Below are positions 9,335 to 21,599 of a stretch of DNA of 64,000 nt, one piece after another. A program made the translations under genes and the position numbers. Under the pieces are notes generated by a model. The model was not told the DNA's origin. It ran no database searches and worked only from the letters and a program-made list of their open reading frames with translations. Each line of letters starts with the position of its first letter. The stretch's first letter is position 1. Origin of the DNA: Coptis chinensis (lineage: Eukaryota > Streptophyta > Magnoliopsida > Ranunculales > Ranunculaceae); assembly GCA_015680905.1 (NCBI GenBank), contig CM027381.1:51092501-51156500 (forward strand). Reading direction: 5' to 3'.

Positions 9335-12110
9335 TTACGTCGGTAAAAATTGTGTCATACCTTCCAAATTAGGACATCTACACTTTGTGTGCTCCATAGA
9401 TCGACACTTGCTACATTGCTTAGTCTTTCGAGATCCTCCTGCTTCATTACCAACTTCCACTACGCCCACCAAACAAGCAACATTACTTTGAACCCCATGA
9501 AAATAACAAACAAGAAACATTTTCTTGCATTTATAAAAAGAAGATAACGCACAAAATTATCACTTACATCCAGTATCTCTATTTAACCCGTCATCATCCT
9601 CACTCACATCGGCAACTCCTGCAGCATGCTCGACATAGTTGCGCTTAGCACTTGGACCTGTAAAATAGTGTACCACAAGAAAGATATTGACGAATACAAA
9701 TCAGAATCAGCAAACTTTTGTAACTATTTAATGTTAACAGACAAGTGAAATATGGCAACGGTACAAGAAACTTACCCCCATCGTTTGGATGCAAAAGTGG
9801 ACATGTGGGCCTTGTGTGCCCGACGATACCACAGTGGTCACACTTCTTTTTTCTTGTCTCATTCTGACCTTTCAATCTACTACGTTTATGCGGCCTACCC
9901 TTCGATTTTACGTGTGGTGGAACATTAACAAATGGACGATAGGCGGTTTTAGGTGGGGTGAAAGGCATCTCTACCTCGGCGGTGCCTTTAGAAGACGGAA
10001 TGCCATCCATTGTACCACTTTCTGGTGGAATATAAGGCATTTCAAAGGGAACTTGTGGACTGCCTTTAGAAGCTCTAGAAAAAGATGATAACATGGATTT
10101 AAAAACTTCACTGTTTTTGGCTGTTTGAGAGGCCCACAAACATATCTTCTTGCATTTCCCTATAAGCTCACTGTGACGAATAATGGAAGTAGCCTGCGAA
10201 GAAAAACTTGGATCGTTATTTGGAATGACAGATTTAGCAACTCGTGTCCATCTCCTTAAAAAATAGCTATGGGGTATTTCACGAAGGTCCTCTTGTTTGT
10301 AAACTGAAATGATATGTCTACATGGAAATCCAAACGACTGAAATAGCCCACATGAACATCTAGCATCCTGCTCTACAAGGTTGTATTCCACACTCGTCTT
10401 TTTTTTTTGCTGTTCGGATGATGGTGATGGTGTATACACAAATATTGTCACCCACATCACGTTTATCTTCTACAGTGTACATCGATTCCTCCTGTAACTG
10501 CTTCATAAAAGCAAGAAAAGCAGTTCGAGTATAGATGGATTCTGCCTGCTTTGCATATTCAATCAAGTGGCTACCTATGAAAGGCTTCGTCGTTGCAGTC
10601 CTTACCTCTTCTTCGTGCTCTCGGTGACGGATATTTGCAACTGCCAATTCCATTTTCCCAAATAGCTCAAACAGTTGCATCCCGGGCTTAACATGATGTC
10701 TTATAATAGAATTAATAGACTCGCAACGTTGGTTGCTTCTACAACCGCCAAAGAACTCACCATGAAGATACGATTCTGCCCACCTCGCCCGTTTCTTCTG
10801 TACCTTCATCACCCATGTGTTATGACTAACTTCGTATTTTTCCACTAGCTGTCTCCACCTTTTCTTCAACTCTCCCGAACATTTCATAAACATAATAGAG
10901 CTGAACTATGTTGCAAATCCGGGGATTTTGACATTGGTGATGCAATTTTTCAATACGTGCCAAGAGCCGCGGTCGGTGTTTCAATCTGAAGAATAGATTT
11001 CAAAGCTTTACTTAAATCGCGTCACCATCAATAATGATCGATTTAGGGTGTTCACCACACATTCGTCAATAAATGATTTCAATACCCACTTATAAGTGTC
11101 GCCGCGCACTCACTTATGATCGAGCAAAACCAAAACTATAGTGCGTAGGTGGTTGTTGATTCCAAAGAAACACAACGACGCGGATCTGAGTAATCGATTG
11201 CTCCCCAGACGTTAAATCAAACAACAACACATCACTAAAGCTACAGTAATCCAGGCGGGAGGTGGAATCCGCCCAAAATAGCCCAGCCAACTGCCCACTC
11301 GCATTTAACTCATAGTTGTAATGAAATAAAGGATCTAACTTCACCTTGTCCTCTAAGTTGGCAAGCAGTGTGTTGGCATCGCCATCAATACAGCGACTTC
11401 TCCTCTCTTTTCCCATTCTGTTATACAAGTCTTTTTTCGTAAAACCAACATTAAGGAAACCTCCAGCTATATGTGCATAGTGACCCATCACTTGGCATTT
11501 ACGAACACTGACATCATTTAGGCACGTAGCAAATTCCAACGCTTCTCGACTCACATTTCTATGTGACCGAAAAAACATTGAACTCGAATACCGTACAAGT
11601 GGATGTGTGTGTTCCCCAATAAACTCTTTCACAGTCCAAAACTTTGCTTTAGAATAAAAAACAACAACAATGCAGGCTTTACAATTGAACCTAGTGGCCT
11701 GTCTGGGTGTTCTTTTGGGTGTCATCGATTGGAGTTTATCTGCATGTCGTTGACCTTGGGATGAACACACAAATCTCCGCTTAATAGCAATTCCATTTGG
11801 ATGAATTCTATAAACATCCTTACAAACACTGAAGCCAACTGATTTGGCATACTCATTATAAATAGTGTAGGCCTCGTCCGAGGTCTTGAACTGCATAGAT
11901 AAAAATGTTGTTTTGTCTTATATATAAGCCCTATATGTATCAGACTCTTCAGCATCGCTATCACTTCTGTAAATATTTTCATTCTCCATCAGGGAAACAG
12001 TTGATTCCATATCCAGAGAATCACTTTCATCATACCCAAAACTTTCGAAACATAGACTTCTAAGAAACTCTTCGTCATCATCGAAGCCTTATTCGATTAA
12101 ATCATAGGAG
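9335..12110 (-). pseudogene. FAR1-related (FRS/MULE) gene C with two zinc knuckles
   Basis: Order on the minus strand: an acidic exon (about 12110-11935, YDESDSLDMEST); the FAR1 domain in 11896-11600 (FKTSDEAYTIYNEYAKSVGF, KRRFVCSSQGQR, HTHPL); then WADSTSRLDY and LLFDLTSG (first DDE aspartate) to 11114. A degraded stretch at 11114-10900 keeps KSIIIDGDAI (second aspartate) but has several in-frame stops. From 10893 come the FMKCSGELKKRW block and SNQRCESINS, then SWIM finger CSCGLFQSFGFPCRH (about 10360), RRWTRVAK and a basic region. Zinc knuckle CDHCGIVGHTRPTC is at about 9840. Two further exons follow across GT-AG boundaries: 9661 to about 9571, then one ending at 9335 with a second knuckle CSKCRSMEHTKCRC. 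Family members are nuclear transposase-derived DNA-binding proteins. The domain order is full length, but the catalytic core is broken. Confidence 0.8.
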
Positions 12111-12918
12111 CTTACCTACCTAAATAAAGAAAACTTTTTTTTAGCACAAATGACCTAAATATGAAAAATTCTAATGTACCTTAAAGAGAAGAGGAAAGAT
12201 TAAATCGACTTCAGTGATTGGATGATAAACTAACCTCAATGTTCGAACGTATTCAAGCCGTGTAGTGTTGTTGGTTGCTGTCACTCTTTTTTGCTCTACT
12301 TCCTTGCTGTAAACTTTAGAGAGTGAAAGAAGTAAATGATTGACCATGAATTTAAGAAGAGGTGAAAGGGGTGAGAAGATTTGGGCGCGCAATCTAATTG
12401 AGAAGAATAAAAAATACGATAAATTGGGGATGAATGAAAATATGTGAAATGCCAACGCTACCCTTAGGTGGGCACTTCGGCTACCGGTTACGGGTTGGAA
12501 AATATGTGGTCAGGAATTGTGCGTAGCCATACATCACGCGCACTGAAGACATGCTCTAAAATAAATGGGACAGATAAATGTGCACTTGATCGACTAGTAC
12601 TATTTTTACAATATTAAGCTAAGCGCCACTGAAAACCAACGGGTAGTAACATGTGCAGCGTATTCCATATGAAAACGTATAAGCAGGCATCTTCCTGGAG
12701 CTTTCACACCTACATATAGAACACAAGGAATTTTAGATCAAAGTGTGGTAAGAGGAAGACAACTTAGCTAAAACATTTGATTTTGTCGACTTATTTACCA
12801 GCTATATATTTAAATTCTTTAGCACAAGTTATCCAAAGAAATCATACAGAGCATCTCCAAGTACGAGAGTAAACTGAAATGCATAAAGAATACTACTAAG
12901 AAAACTCAAGAGAATTAC
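12111..12918. other. Upstream of gene C, no gene seen
   Basis: Probably holds the promoter and 5' untranslated part of the minus-strand FRS-like gene. The only long frame (minus, 12455-12171) lacks recognisable domains and is hydrophobic at its start. I would not call it a gene. Confidence 0.35.
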
Positions 12919-14057
12919 CAAGGCTTTGTATTTGTCAATTGACCATTGTCAACCATCTGTTTCCATTTCCTCCTCGAAGTTACTTTTAGTCAATGTCTCC
13001 CTCTTGTCAACTAAGAATCTCAACCACACACAACGTCAAATAGCAAGCGAAGTAGGAGTTTGAAAGAAATACAGCTGACATGATATAAGAAAATTACCTT
13101 TGCTTCATCGTATTTCTTCTTCAATGATGCTTAGTCATATACCTTCTGCAATGTTGGCATCAAACTCTCTGTCCGTTGAGTTACTCTTAGTCACAGTCTC
13201 CTCCTTGTCAACTATGAATCTCAACCAGACAGAACGTCAGTTATCAAGCTAAATAGGAGTACGTGAGGAATACATCTAACATGATATCAGGAAATTACCC
13301 TTGCTTCATTGTATTTCTTCATCAAGGAGGCTTCGCCGTTTAGCTTCTTCAATGTTAGCTTCTTCATCATCTTCAATGCCTTCCAGGTGAGCTTGAATAT
13401 GAACCAACAAAATGTTAGATCACAATTAGGAAGGATAACAAATATACAATGAGAAGCAAAGACAATAAATCAGTTAATACAACCACGAAATGCAAAGACA
13501 AAAGTTGCGTGCCTGGTAGTTGTAACTGTCTTTGCAATGTGTGCCTAGAAATGCAAACCAAGAAAATATTAAATTACGATTAGGAAGGTTATAATATGGA
13601 AGAGAAGCATTCAAACAAAATCAGTATATACCCGAATGTGTGACTTCACAAGTAAAAGCAGAATTGCCTAGTAATCAGCTGTGACAGAAGCATTGAGTTT
13701 TAGCTACCATCAATGCATGTCTTAAGAAAGTTTTATGAGCAATGCATCATTCTGGCTAAGCTGCAGATCATAAGATTAATGAAATCATAACAAAATGGCA
13801 CAAAACAATTTCATAAGTTTTGTTTTACAAAAAGAAGTACAGAAGGAACCCACCTCCAAATCTATTCTATCATTCTTTTCCTGGATATTTGCTTCTATGT
13901 AAGTGTCTATTTGGAACTTCATCTTCATCCCTACCCAATCTGCATCCTTACAAATTTCTTGATCAGAAACATCAGTGGCAACACTTGTCAGTGTTCTCTG
14001 ATGTGAAGGGTATACTGATTGAGTCTTTTTCAAACATCTATAGATCCTCCTAGACAA
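12919..14057 (-). pseudogene. Unrecognised gene remnant with tandemly duplicated exons
   Basis: A first exon-like frame starts at 14057 (MSRRIYRCLKKTQSVYPSHQ), reads about 70 residues and reaches a GT donor after DRIDLE near 13850. Three further exon-like blocks follow at about 13393-13299, 13211-13098 and 13010-12919. Each is bounded by AG and GTAATT. Two end in nearly the same coding sequence (KKYNEA, KKKYDEA), and the introns preceding two of them are similar (ATTCATAG and ATTCTTAG acceptors, shared TCTCAACCA...ACGTCA). This is a duplicated intron-plus-exon unit of about 200 bp. Stops interrupt the possible frames. I do not recognise the family; the encoded piece is charged and helical-looking, so a coiled coil is possible. 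Confidence 0.4.
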
Positions 14058-14189
14058 ATCTTAGTGTCGACCCTGACATTTTGGTGGCCTAAAATAAGAC
14101 AATAGAATGTGGCCATATGTGCATTAATGTTATCATTTTTTTTTTAACTTGTGTTATTCAATATAATCCAAGAGAGAGCGAGTGAAGTG

Positions 14190-14960
14190 ATTTTGTTATT
14201 TGACGGAGGAGTTTTGTTTTGTTTAGATATAGATAAAAGTTTGGGTTTTTTAATTGTGAGTTGGTTTAGTGTTTTTTGTTTTTTTTAATTGTTTGTAACG
14301 AGTGAAGTAATTAAGTATTGCCAAAAAGTTTAATAAGAAGTTGGGTTCTCGGGAATTGTGAGTGATTTTGTTGGCAGAGGAGTTTTATTTGTGTTTTTAG
14401 ATATAGATAAAAGTTTAGGTTTTTTAATTGTGAGTTGGTTTAGTGTTTTTTGTTTTTTTTAATTGTTTGTAATGAGTGGGTTCTCGAGGATTGTGAGTGA
14501 TTTTGTTATTTGACAAAGGAGTTTTATTTGGTTTTTTAGATAAAGATAAAATGTTGGGTTTTTTAATTGTGAGTTGGTTTAAGGTTTTTTTTTAATTGTT
14601 TGTAATGAGTAGAGGAAGTATTGCCAAAGAGTTTAATAAGAAGTTGGGTTCTCGAGGATTGTGAGTGATTTTGTTATTTGGTAGAAGAATTTTATTTGTT
14701 TTTTTAGATATAGATAAAAGTTTAGATTTTTTAATTGTGAGTTGGTTTAGTTTTTTTTGCTTTTTTTAATTATTTGTAACAAGTGGGGTAAATATTGTCA
14801 AAGAGTTTAATAAGGAGTTAGGTTCTCGGGGATTGTTAGTGATTTTGTTATTTGACAGAAAAGTTTTAATTGTTTTTTTAGATATAGATAAAATTTTTGG
14901 TTTTTTAATTGAGAGTTGATTTAGTGTTTTTTGTTTTGTTTAATTGTTTAGTATTACCAA
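14190..14960. repeat. Tandem repeat of about 145-175 bp, five units
   Basis: Five imperfect copies of a T-rich unit containing GAGTTTTATTTG, then TTTTTAGATATAGATAAAAG, then TTTTTTAATTGTGAGTTGG and a GGTTCTCGGGGATTGTGAG block. Anchors lie near 14208, 14373, 14518, 14687 and 14861. There is no coding potential. It lies between two gene remnants and just before the 416-bp duplication. Confidence 0.85.
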
Positions 14961-14982
14961 AGAGCTTAATAAGGAGTGGGGT

Positions 14983-15814
14983 GGATTGATGGATTAATTG
15001 AAATCGTGTGTTTACTTTTTTTTTCTTAAATATGGCTGGTTTATTTTTTGTCCTAAATAAGTGGCAATTAACTGAACTCTTTATTAGGAAGTTTATTGTT
15101 TTGTACCAATAATAGTGTGGCCCCTATTTTTTGTTTTGGTTTGGTGGTTCAAAGCAACCGCTTGGTTCGCTTTGCCTTAGGGCCGACACTGTCTCAGATC
15201 ATTCCATCTATCAAATTCTTCTTCCCGCTTCTGAATGACACTCTCAAATTCACAAAACTCTTCTTTCCAATAACGTTTTCTTGCGTTTGTTGATTGTCTC
15301 CATTTTTCCAGACTTTCTTCAATCAGAAGATCTGGCGAAGTAATCCACGTGAGAATAGCATCGGCTCCAAACATTTCTAAATTGTCAACATTTCTTGGGG
15401 ATTGATGGTTTAATTGAAATCGTGTGTTTACTTTTTTTTTCTTAAATATGGCTGGTTTATTTTTTGTCCTAAATAAGTGGCAATTAACTGAACTCTTTAT
15501 TAGGAAGTTTATTGTTTTGTACCAATAATAGTGTGGCCCCTATTTTTTGTTTTGGTTTGGTGGCTCAAAGCAACCGCTTGGTTCGCTTTGCCTTAGGGCC
15601 GACACTGTCTCAGATCATTCCATCTATCAAATTCTTCTTCCCGCTTCTGAATGACACTCTCAAATTCACAAAACTCTTCTTTCCAATAACGTTTTCTTGC
15701 GTTTGTTGATTGTCTCCATTTTTCCAGACTTTCTTTAATCAGAAGATCTGGCGAAGTAATCCACGTGAGAAAAACATCGGCTCTAGACATTTCTAAATTG
15801 TCAACATTTGTACT
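14983..15814. repeat. Tandem duplication, two 416-bp units
   Basis: The block from 14983 (GGATTGATGGATTAATTG) to 15398 is repeated from 15399 with very few differences. Minus-strand frames at 15374-15177 and 15790-15593 are offset by exactly 416 bp and differ at only a few N-terminal residues. The right unit continues into the upstream exon sequence of the minus-strand gene, so the left unit is the extra copy of its 3' part. Confidence 0.9.
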
Positions 15815-16087
15815 TTTCTCAGGAACGCTGCCTAAATTAGACTTACCAGAAATAGAGGGCCTTACAAAAAGGACATGTAATGTATCACCCTACAAACCCA
15901 CCCTCACATCATATTCAAATCCCAAGCGACTAGTATTGGCAGCTTTTTCCACATTACTTTTTCTCCGAGAAATCTCAAGATGATGCTCAGTTATCTTCTG
16001 CAGATATTTAACGATTCCTTTGAGTTGGGGAGTTCCCAGGCCGAGTTCCTCAAGCAAACCACAAAAATGATCGTCTAAGTTGTTCAC
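15593..16087 (-). pseudogene. Unrecognised plant gene fragment
   Basis: Minus-strand frame from 16087 (MNNLDDHFCGLLEELGLGTP) through EISRRKSNVEKAANTSRL and YDVRVGL, then a stop. After it come DTLHVLFVRPSISGKSNLGS, VPEKSTNVDNLEMSRAD and FLTWITSPDLLIKESLEKWR. It ends in a charged KREEEFDRWNDLRQ helix. Composition looks like a real, moderately conserved protein, but I do not recognise the family. Its 3' 200 bp are duplicated in tandem 416 bp downstream. It has at least one in-frame stop and no clear 5' exon. Confidence 0.45.
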
Positions 16088-16239
16088 GACATATTATGTC
16101 ACCTTATTAACATAAGTATGCAAACCGTGCTACACATCGGTTTTTTTAAGTCTTGAAACTTGTCCCTCGAGATCGATAGTTAGCATGGTTTCTTTAGATT
16201 CTAATTGTAAATGGTAATTGTAATTATATAAGAGAGACT

Positions 16240-17663
16240 TGATAACCCATAAAAACTCAATTAGATTTCTCTAACTTTATTCTTACGGTATCAATTATTT
16301 ATTTTCTACTCTCACATATATATTCATGCAATATATAGAGTACGAAATCGTTCCACTCCTAAACTACCAAGACATAAAGAAATTCAACTAATCAAACACA
16401 AAGAAACAATGGTGAGAATTTATACTACGAGATAATACTATCAATTGATCTTATACTAATATTAACTAAAGTAATTATTTATAGGTGAATCAAATATGGA
16501 GAAAACTAGAGAGAGATTGAAATTCACTTTTAATTTCTTAACATGCTAGCATAGATTTGTATAGAAAATCCTAGTCTAGATATTCTCACACAAGGTTAAA
16601 ATATAAAAACTAGACCTTTAATGATCCCTAATTACTTTATATTATTTCTAGTCATAAACTAATTAGTATGAGAGAAGGTTTATTCTCATTCTAATGGAAA
16701 ACTCACTATTCTCTAGTTTAGGTTAAACTCTTCTTATCTCTAAGTCAAGAAAAACCTAAACTTAAAACCCTAAACAACAAATCTATACTAACAAATCAAG
16801 TCCTCTCAAAGCTTCATTCAAACTCCCTCTAATAGGAGTTTAACTTTGATTCATGAGACTATCATGAACAAAAGAATGAAAGGAAGAAATAATGTAAAGA
16901 AGAAGTAATTGAATTGAATAAACTAAAGCTTTTATTAATAGGTTCTAATGGAGGCTACAAACTAAACTCATAAACTAAAACTAAAAAGGAGATAGAGAGA
17001 GAACCCTAATTTATTCTAACTAATGGAAGGGAGAGAGAGAGAACCCTAATTTTAAAACTAAACTAAAGAGGGGAGTAACCAAGTTTTATTTAGCCTTAAA
17101 CTTCTTTATATAGGAGAGGGTTAGGTTTACAATTTCGTGCATGAGCTTTGGAGCTATGTTTTGGGCCATGAAATCAACCCCAAAACCTAATTACATATGT
17201 CTAAAAAGGGTTTCTCTGTGCGAAATTACTTCAACACCCTTTTCGTCTCCTTTTACTACTCTGATTGGGTCAAGTCTTAAATCATTAGAAATCTCTTTCC
17301 GAGACGGTTATTTTGACATATAATAGGCCCAATTCCGAGGTATGAGTCCAAAGATACGGCCTACGGAAGTTTTGTTGACTTTTATACTATTTTTCTACCC
17401 GCGTTGATTTTGAGTTTTCAGCTTTTACTAGGCTTTAAAAAGGATTTTTCTCCTTAAAACTCGGGATTTAACCATAGAACTTTTTAGCAACCAACATTTA
17501 CTCTTTTCTCTTGCAAAAGTGACATATTTCTTAACATATTTGACTCCAAGACCTGAAATACACAAAAACACGTAAACCGTACTAACTCTTATTTATTATA
17601 CGCATAATTGGTCCAAATATAATATTATTAAGGGGTTAAAACTACAGTTTTGGGCTCTTATTA
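16240..17663 (-). repeat. 3' LTR of the minus-strand Athila element
   Basis: About 1.42 kb, starting TGATAACCC on the plus strand. It aligns throughout with 22849-25561 apart from the nested insertion there and small indels. The inner edge abuts a rightward C-run (the polypurine tract on the minus strand). Confidence 0.9.
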
Positions 17664-19558
17664 AACCACCCCCAAACAGTATTTTGCTTGTCCTTAAGCA
17701 AATATGAGAAATTAAAATAAGTGACCAAAAATATATTTTTAATTAGTCTCGTTTCGCTGAGTGCGACTGCATTGACCATATGCAATAAGACCTTAAACGA
17801 CTAAGAATTCCCTAGTGGACGAGTTATAGCCTCATGAGAGTTTTCTAGAGAAGGAACTCACAAACTTCATTTATACTACAATGACTAAGAAATAAAAGTA
17901 ATTGTTCCCTAATTTTATCTCAGAATCTATACGTCTTACTAGTATTTAAACAAAGATGATCATTCTAAAACTTAAACTAATGCATGCATAATAATAAAAT
18001 AATCTTAAGATAAACAACTATACAATGAACTATGATATGAAATGCAATGGCAGGTCCGTTTTTGAAAGTTTTGGGTAGCGTGCCTAAGTAGGTTCTTACA
18101 AGGAATATGTCAAAACACATAACACTCTGATTTTTCCACTTAAGTTTGTTAACTCCAGTATGCAGTGGGCACACGTTTTCTCACAATCTCAATGACATTC
18201 CAAGGAAGCCGAGGTTGATCAAACATATCTACCACTTATTATCACACCAACCTATTCCTAATTAAGCTAGAGGTCTTTATTAGGTGATACAGGGCGTAGG
18301 TGTTGGTTAAAGAAAGAATGAAATGGATATTCAAAAAGACAAGTATGAGAAAATAGGGTCTTCATATTATGTAACTAGAGAAAACCTTGTTCTTTTGCTT
18401 CTACACTTTGTTTCTATCCTTAGCCTTTTTATTTTGGCTTTTTGACTCCTTTTATTCTATTTTTGGAGTTTTTATTTTATTTCTATTTTTATTTTTCTTT
18501 TCTTTTCTTTTATTTGGATGGAAACTTTTTTTCTTTTTCTTTTCTGAAGCAACTAACTAATTTTTGTTTACACAGATTTTTCTTTTCTCTTTTCTTCACT
18601 CATCCTATTTCTCATATTTATCCAGATAGGTAGGCTGATTTTATTTTTTATTTTGTTTTATTGGGTAAACGATTTTTGGTTTGTGAAAAGGCTAATGAAA
18701 GGCTCAGTAAGGTGACTAGCAGATAATAAATTTCATATAGGTGTGAATTTCTAGCTATATCGATCCAAAGAGGGCCTAAATTCTCGCTTAGGATATGGTA
18801 TGGGGATCAAGCAAGTGGATGTGTGATTTCTCTACTCAGAATTTACTTCTCCCTTATGTCATCACTCAGATATTTCACTCTTATGAGGCTTTTAGGCTAG
18901 ATGCTCATAGGATATGTATTAAGTACTCTAACCTAGGTCTCAGAAAAATACTACCAAGTACAATCAAAGATGCCCATGCAAGATGTTCGTGAAAAGATGT
19001 AATGACTATTACTTATATATTAATCTAAGTTTCAAAAATTAAATCCTAATTCAAGTACTACATGAGATTTGTAGACTAATATCATCATGGAAAAGGGAAC
19101 AATACCATTATCACTAAGTGCCTAGTATAAACAATATTTATGATTTTTTAAATATTTTATAAAGAAAAGTGTGTAATTTACATCCTAAAAGTGCCTAATT
19201 TTTTTCAAATGTTTCTATCCGACCCCCAAACAATCGAACGATTTGTCCTCAAAGTATAAAGAGATAGGGAAAGAATTTACCATAGAAACGTGGCAAAAAT
19301 TGGTAGTATCTGTAACATAAATATTATAAAGATGATATGATAATATGAAGCACAATTAAACTTTTACGTACTAACTAAATTGGAGTAAACATAATAGGCA
19401 ATGGGTGGCAAAACGTTTTGAAATAAAATACCAAAATACGCCACTCCCAAACAAAATTGGAAAACTCTTTTTAAGTTTGAAAATTTTCGTTTGGCCTATA
19501 CTCCAGAAATGTGGTATTGTACAAAAATTTAGGTATTTTAAAGTCAGATTCCCTAGAC
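17664..19558. other. Non-coding 3' internal region of the Athila element
   Basis: AT-rich internal DNA between the last coding frame and the 3' LTR. It contains a long T-rich tract (18420-18600) and no frame with recognised motifs. In a complete Athila element the pol region would be expected further upstream of here; none is seen. Confidence 0.6.
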
Positions 19559-20470
19559 TTAATGTGATATATATGTAATAACATGCAGTTTACCATATAT
19601 CAATAATCTAAATAATTGTGGATCTTTCCATAAATAGTTAACAGGGAATGCACCATCAAACAGAATCAAGCACCAAGATTTCCTATGACGTGGCTCGGTG
19701 GAATGGGAAGGAATTCTGATGGATATAGAGCCTAATCGAGCATACAATTTCTTCTTTTTCCTCCTATGAAAGGGAGGCCAAGTGAATGAACATGAGAAAA
19801 TGGATGGTTTTGGAAAATACGTGGGATGTAGATAAGTTTTAGAATGATGGAATGGAAAAAATGAAAAAGTGTCAGGTGGCTTGTCCTTGGGTATTATTTC
19901 CGTATCAAGAGGGTTTAGAAAATCATGAAATACAGGAGAATCCAGAAGGTCAAATGCAAACTCAATGGTTCTTTGAAAATGTAGAGGGCGAGGAACATTC
20001 GTGAAGGAAGGTGAATGAGTGACATGATGATGTGAGGTGGGTGAATGGTGCTCAACTAGTGTTCTTAGTTCTATATCATCAGAGGCCTTGAGATATGCAT
20101 GACATTCCTTAATAGGTGGGTCAGAAGAATCACTGGGATAGAGGGTGAAAAATTCTTCTTCCGTCAGGGAGTCAAGGGATGAATAGATGTCAATAGGAGG
20201 GGACTCGCGTGGTGGCAAAGAAAGGTTACAAAGGAGTCGAAGGAAATCTTCCTCGATATTATCTACATCTAGGGAGTAGAAATTGTGATCTTTGTCTTCT
20301 TCCATAAGTGGGGTATGTACTAGTGTGTGGACGAAAGCATCAGCTGCACTAATGTGAGATACAAAACTCTCAATGGACTTCACTCCTCCTTCTACAGGCA
20401 AACCTAGTTGACCTTGCTTTTGTTTAAACATGTTAACTTCCATAGAAAGATTTCTAAAAGAAAGAGTCAT
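19559..20470 (-). pseudogene. Athila protease end plus unassigned tail frame
   Basis: Part of the minus-strand Athila fossil. The first residues (MTLSFRNLSMEVNMF) match the end of an Athila protease domain, as in the related element at about 63190-63240 (MSLSFGHLSLEVNIF). About 280 residues without recognised domains follow, rich in acidic residues, then His/Pro, then basic residues. This tail occupies the place where pol would normally follow and may be specific to the non-autonomous subfamily. Confidence 0.6.
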
Positions 20471-20779
20471 TGAGCCATCCCGACAATTGATTTGGGCATT
20501 GGTGGTTGCCTAGAAAGGACACCCTAAGATGATGGGAATGGAATCATGAACAACTTCTGTGTCTAGAATAACGAAGTCAGCTGGATAGTAAAAATCCTAA
20601 ACTTTAACAAGAATATTTTTAACTACACCCTTGGGATACTTAATAGAATAATCGGCTAACTGCAAAGTTATTTTGGTTGGTTGTGCATAGACAAGAAGAC
20701 AATAGAAGTCAGAATGCTCAAGACTAAAACAGACATTACAACGAGTAGAGTTAATGTTCAGGACTGGAGTGGGCTGTTG

Positions 20780-21525
20780 TTAAACAGAGAAGACATCTAC
20801 CTTTTTAGTGAGGGCATTGATAAGATTTTTAAGCTCGAGATCATGTTTAACCTCAAAAGAAGGAGTGGAGTGGGAAGAGTCGTTACCTCCCCAATTGTTG
20901 TTCCTCTTAGATTGATTTTCTAAGAATTTATAAGCCTCCAAGGCTCTTTTACTAAGAAAACTACCCCCACTCATGATATCTAGAACCTCCTTATAATGAT
21001 GTAAAAGCCCCTTTGAAGAAGAGGCACGAACAAAGCGTGTCTTTCGCAAGATTATGATCTGGGCATTCAATGAGAAGATCGCTGAAACAATTCCCTCCTC
21101 GAAAAGTATTCATGAGGATTCTGGTGGAAGAAATGAATCTTTTGAAGCATTTCATCTGTCTTCAGGGGTGGGTAAAACTGTTCCATGAACAATTGAACAA
21201 GATTAGCCCATGAGTCCACAGAGTTTGGCGTTTGGGCAGTTAACCAAGACGCCGCCTTGTCGGCTAGAGTGAATGGAAACACTCTAAGTTTAACTTGATT
21301 CGGACTTACGCTAGTTTGATGGAATGTAGTGAGAACTTGTTCTATCCTATGCATGTGTTGATAAGGCTTCTCGTGGTCTAAACCATGGAAAACCGGTAAC
21401 AAGTTAAATATATTCGAGGGAATTCGAAAATCCCCCACTAGGTCTGCAAGAATGATGTACGACTTAGGGCCATCGTTTAGTGCTTTATAAAAATCATAGA
21501 GAGGAGTCTCTGGTTCTTTAGCCAT
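20780..21525 (-). pseudogene. Athila gag region
   Basis: Part of the minus-strand Athila fossil. It contains FHGLDHEKPYQHMHRIEQVL, LRVFPFTLADKAASWL and a GGSFLSK block, all typical of Athila gag. The second Athila element at 60771-61600 carries the same motifs with modest divergence, placing both in one family. Confidence 0.85.
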
Positions 21526-21599
21526 TGATGTAGGTGTAGTGTGTGAAATTCTAGATAGGCTTGTGGTATTGCGTTTACAAAAAACAATTCTGATTATAC

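Noticed and set aside
18420-18600. Plus-strand Phe/Tyr-rich frame in the Athila element
   Set aside because: A T-rich low-complexity tract, non-coding.
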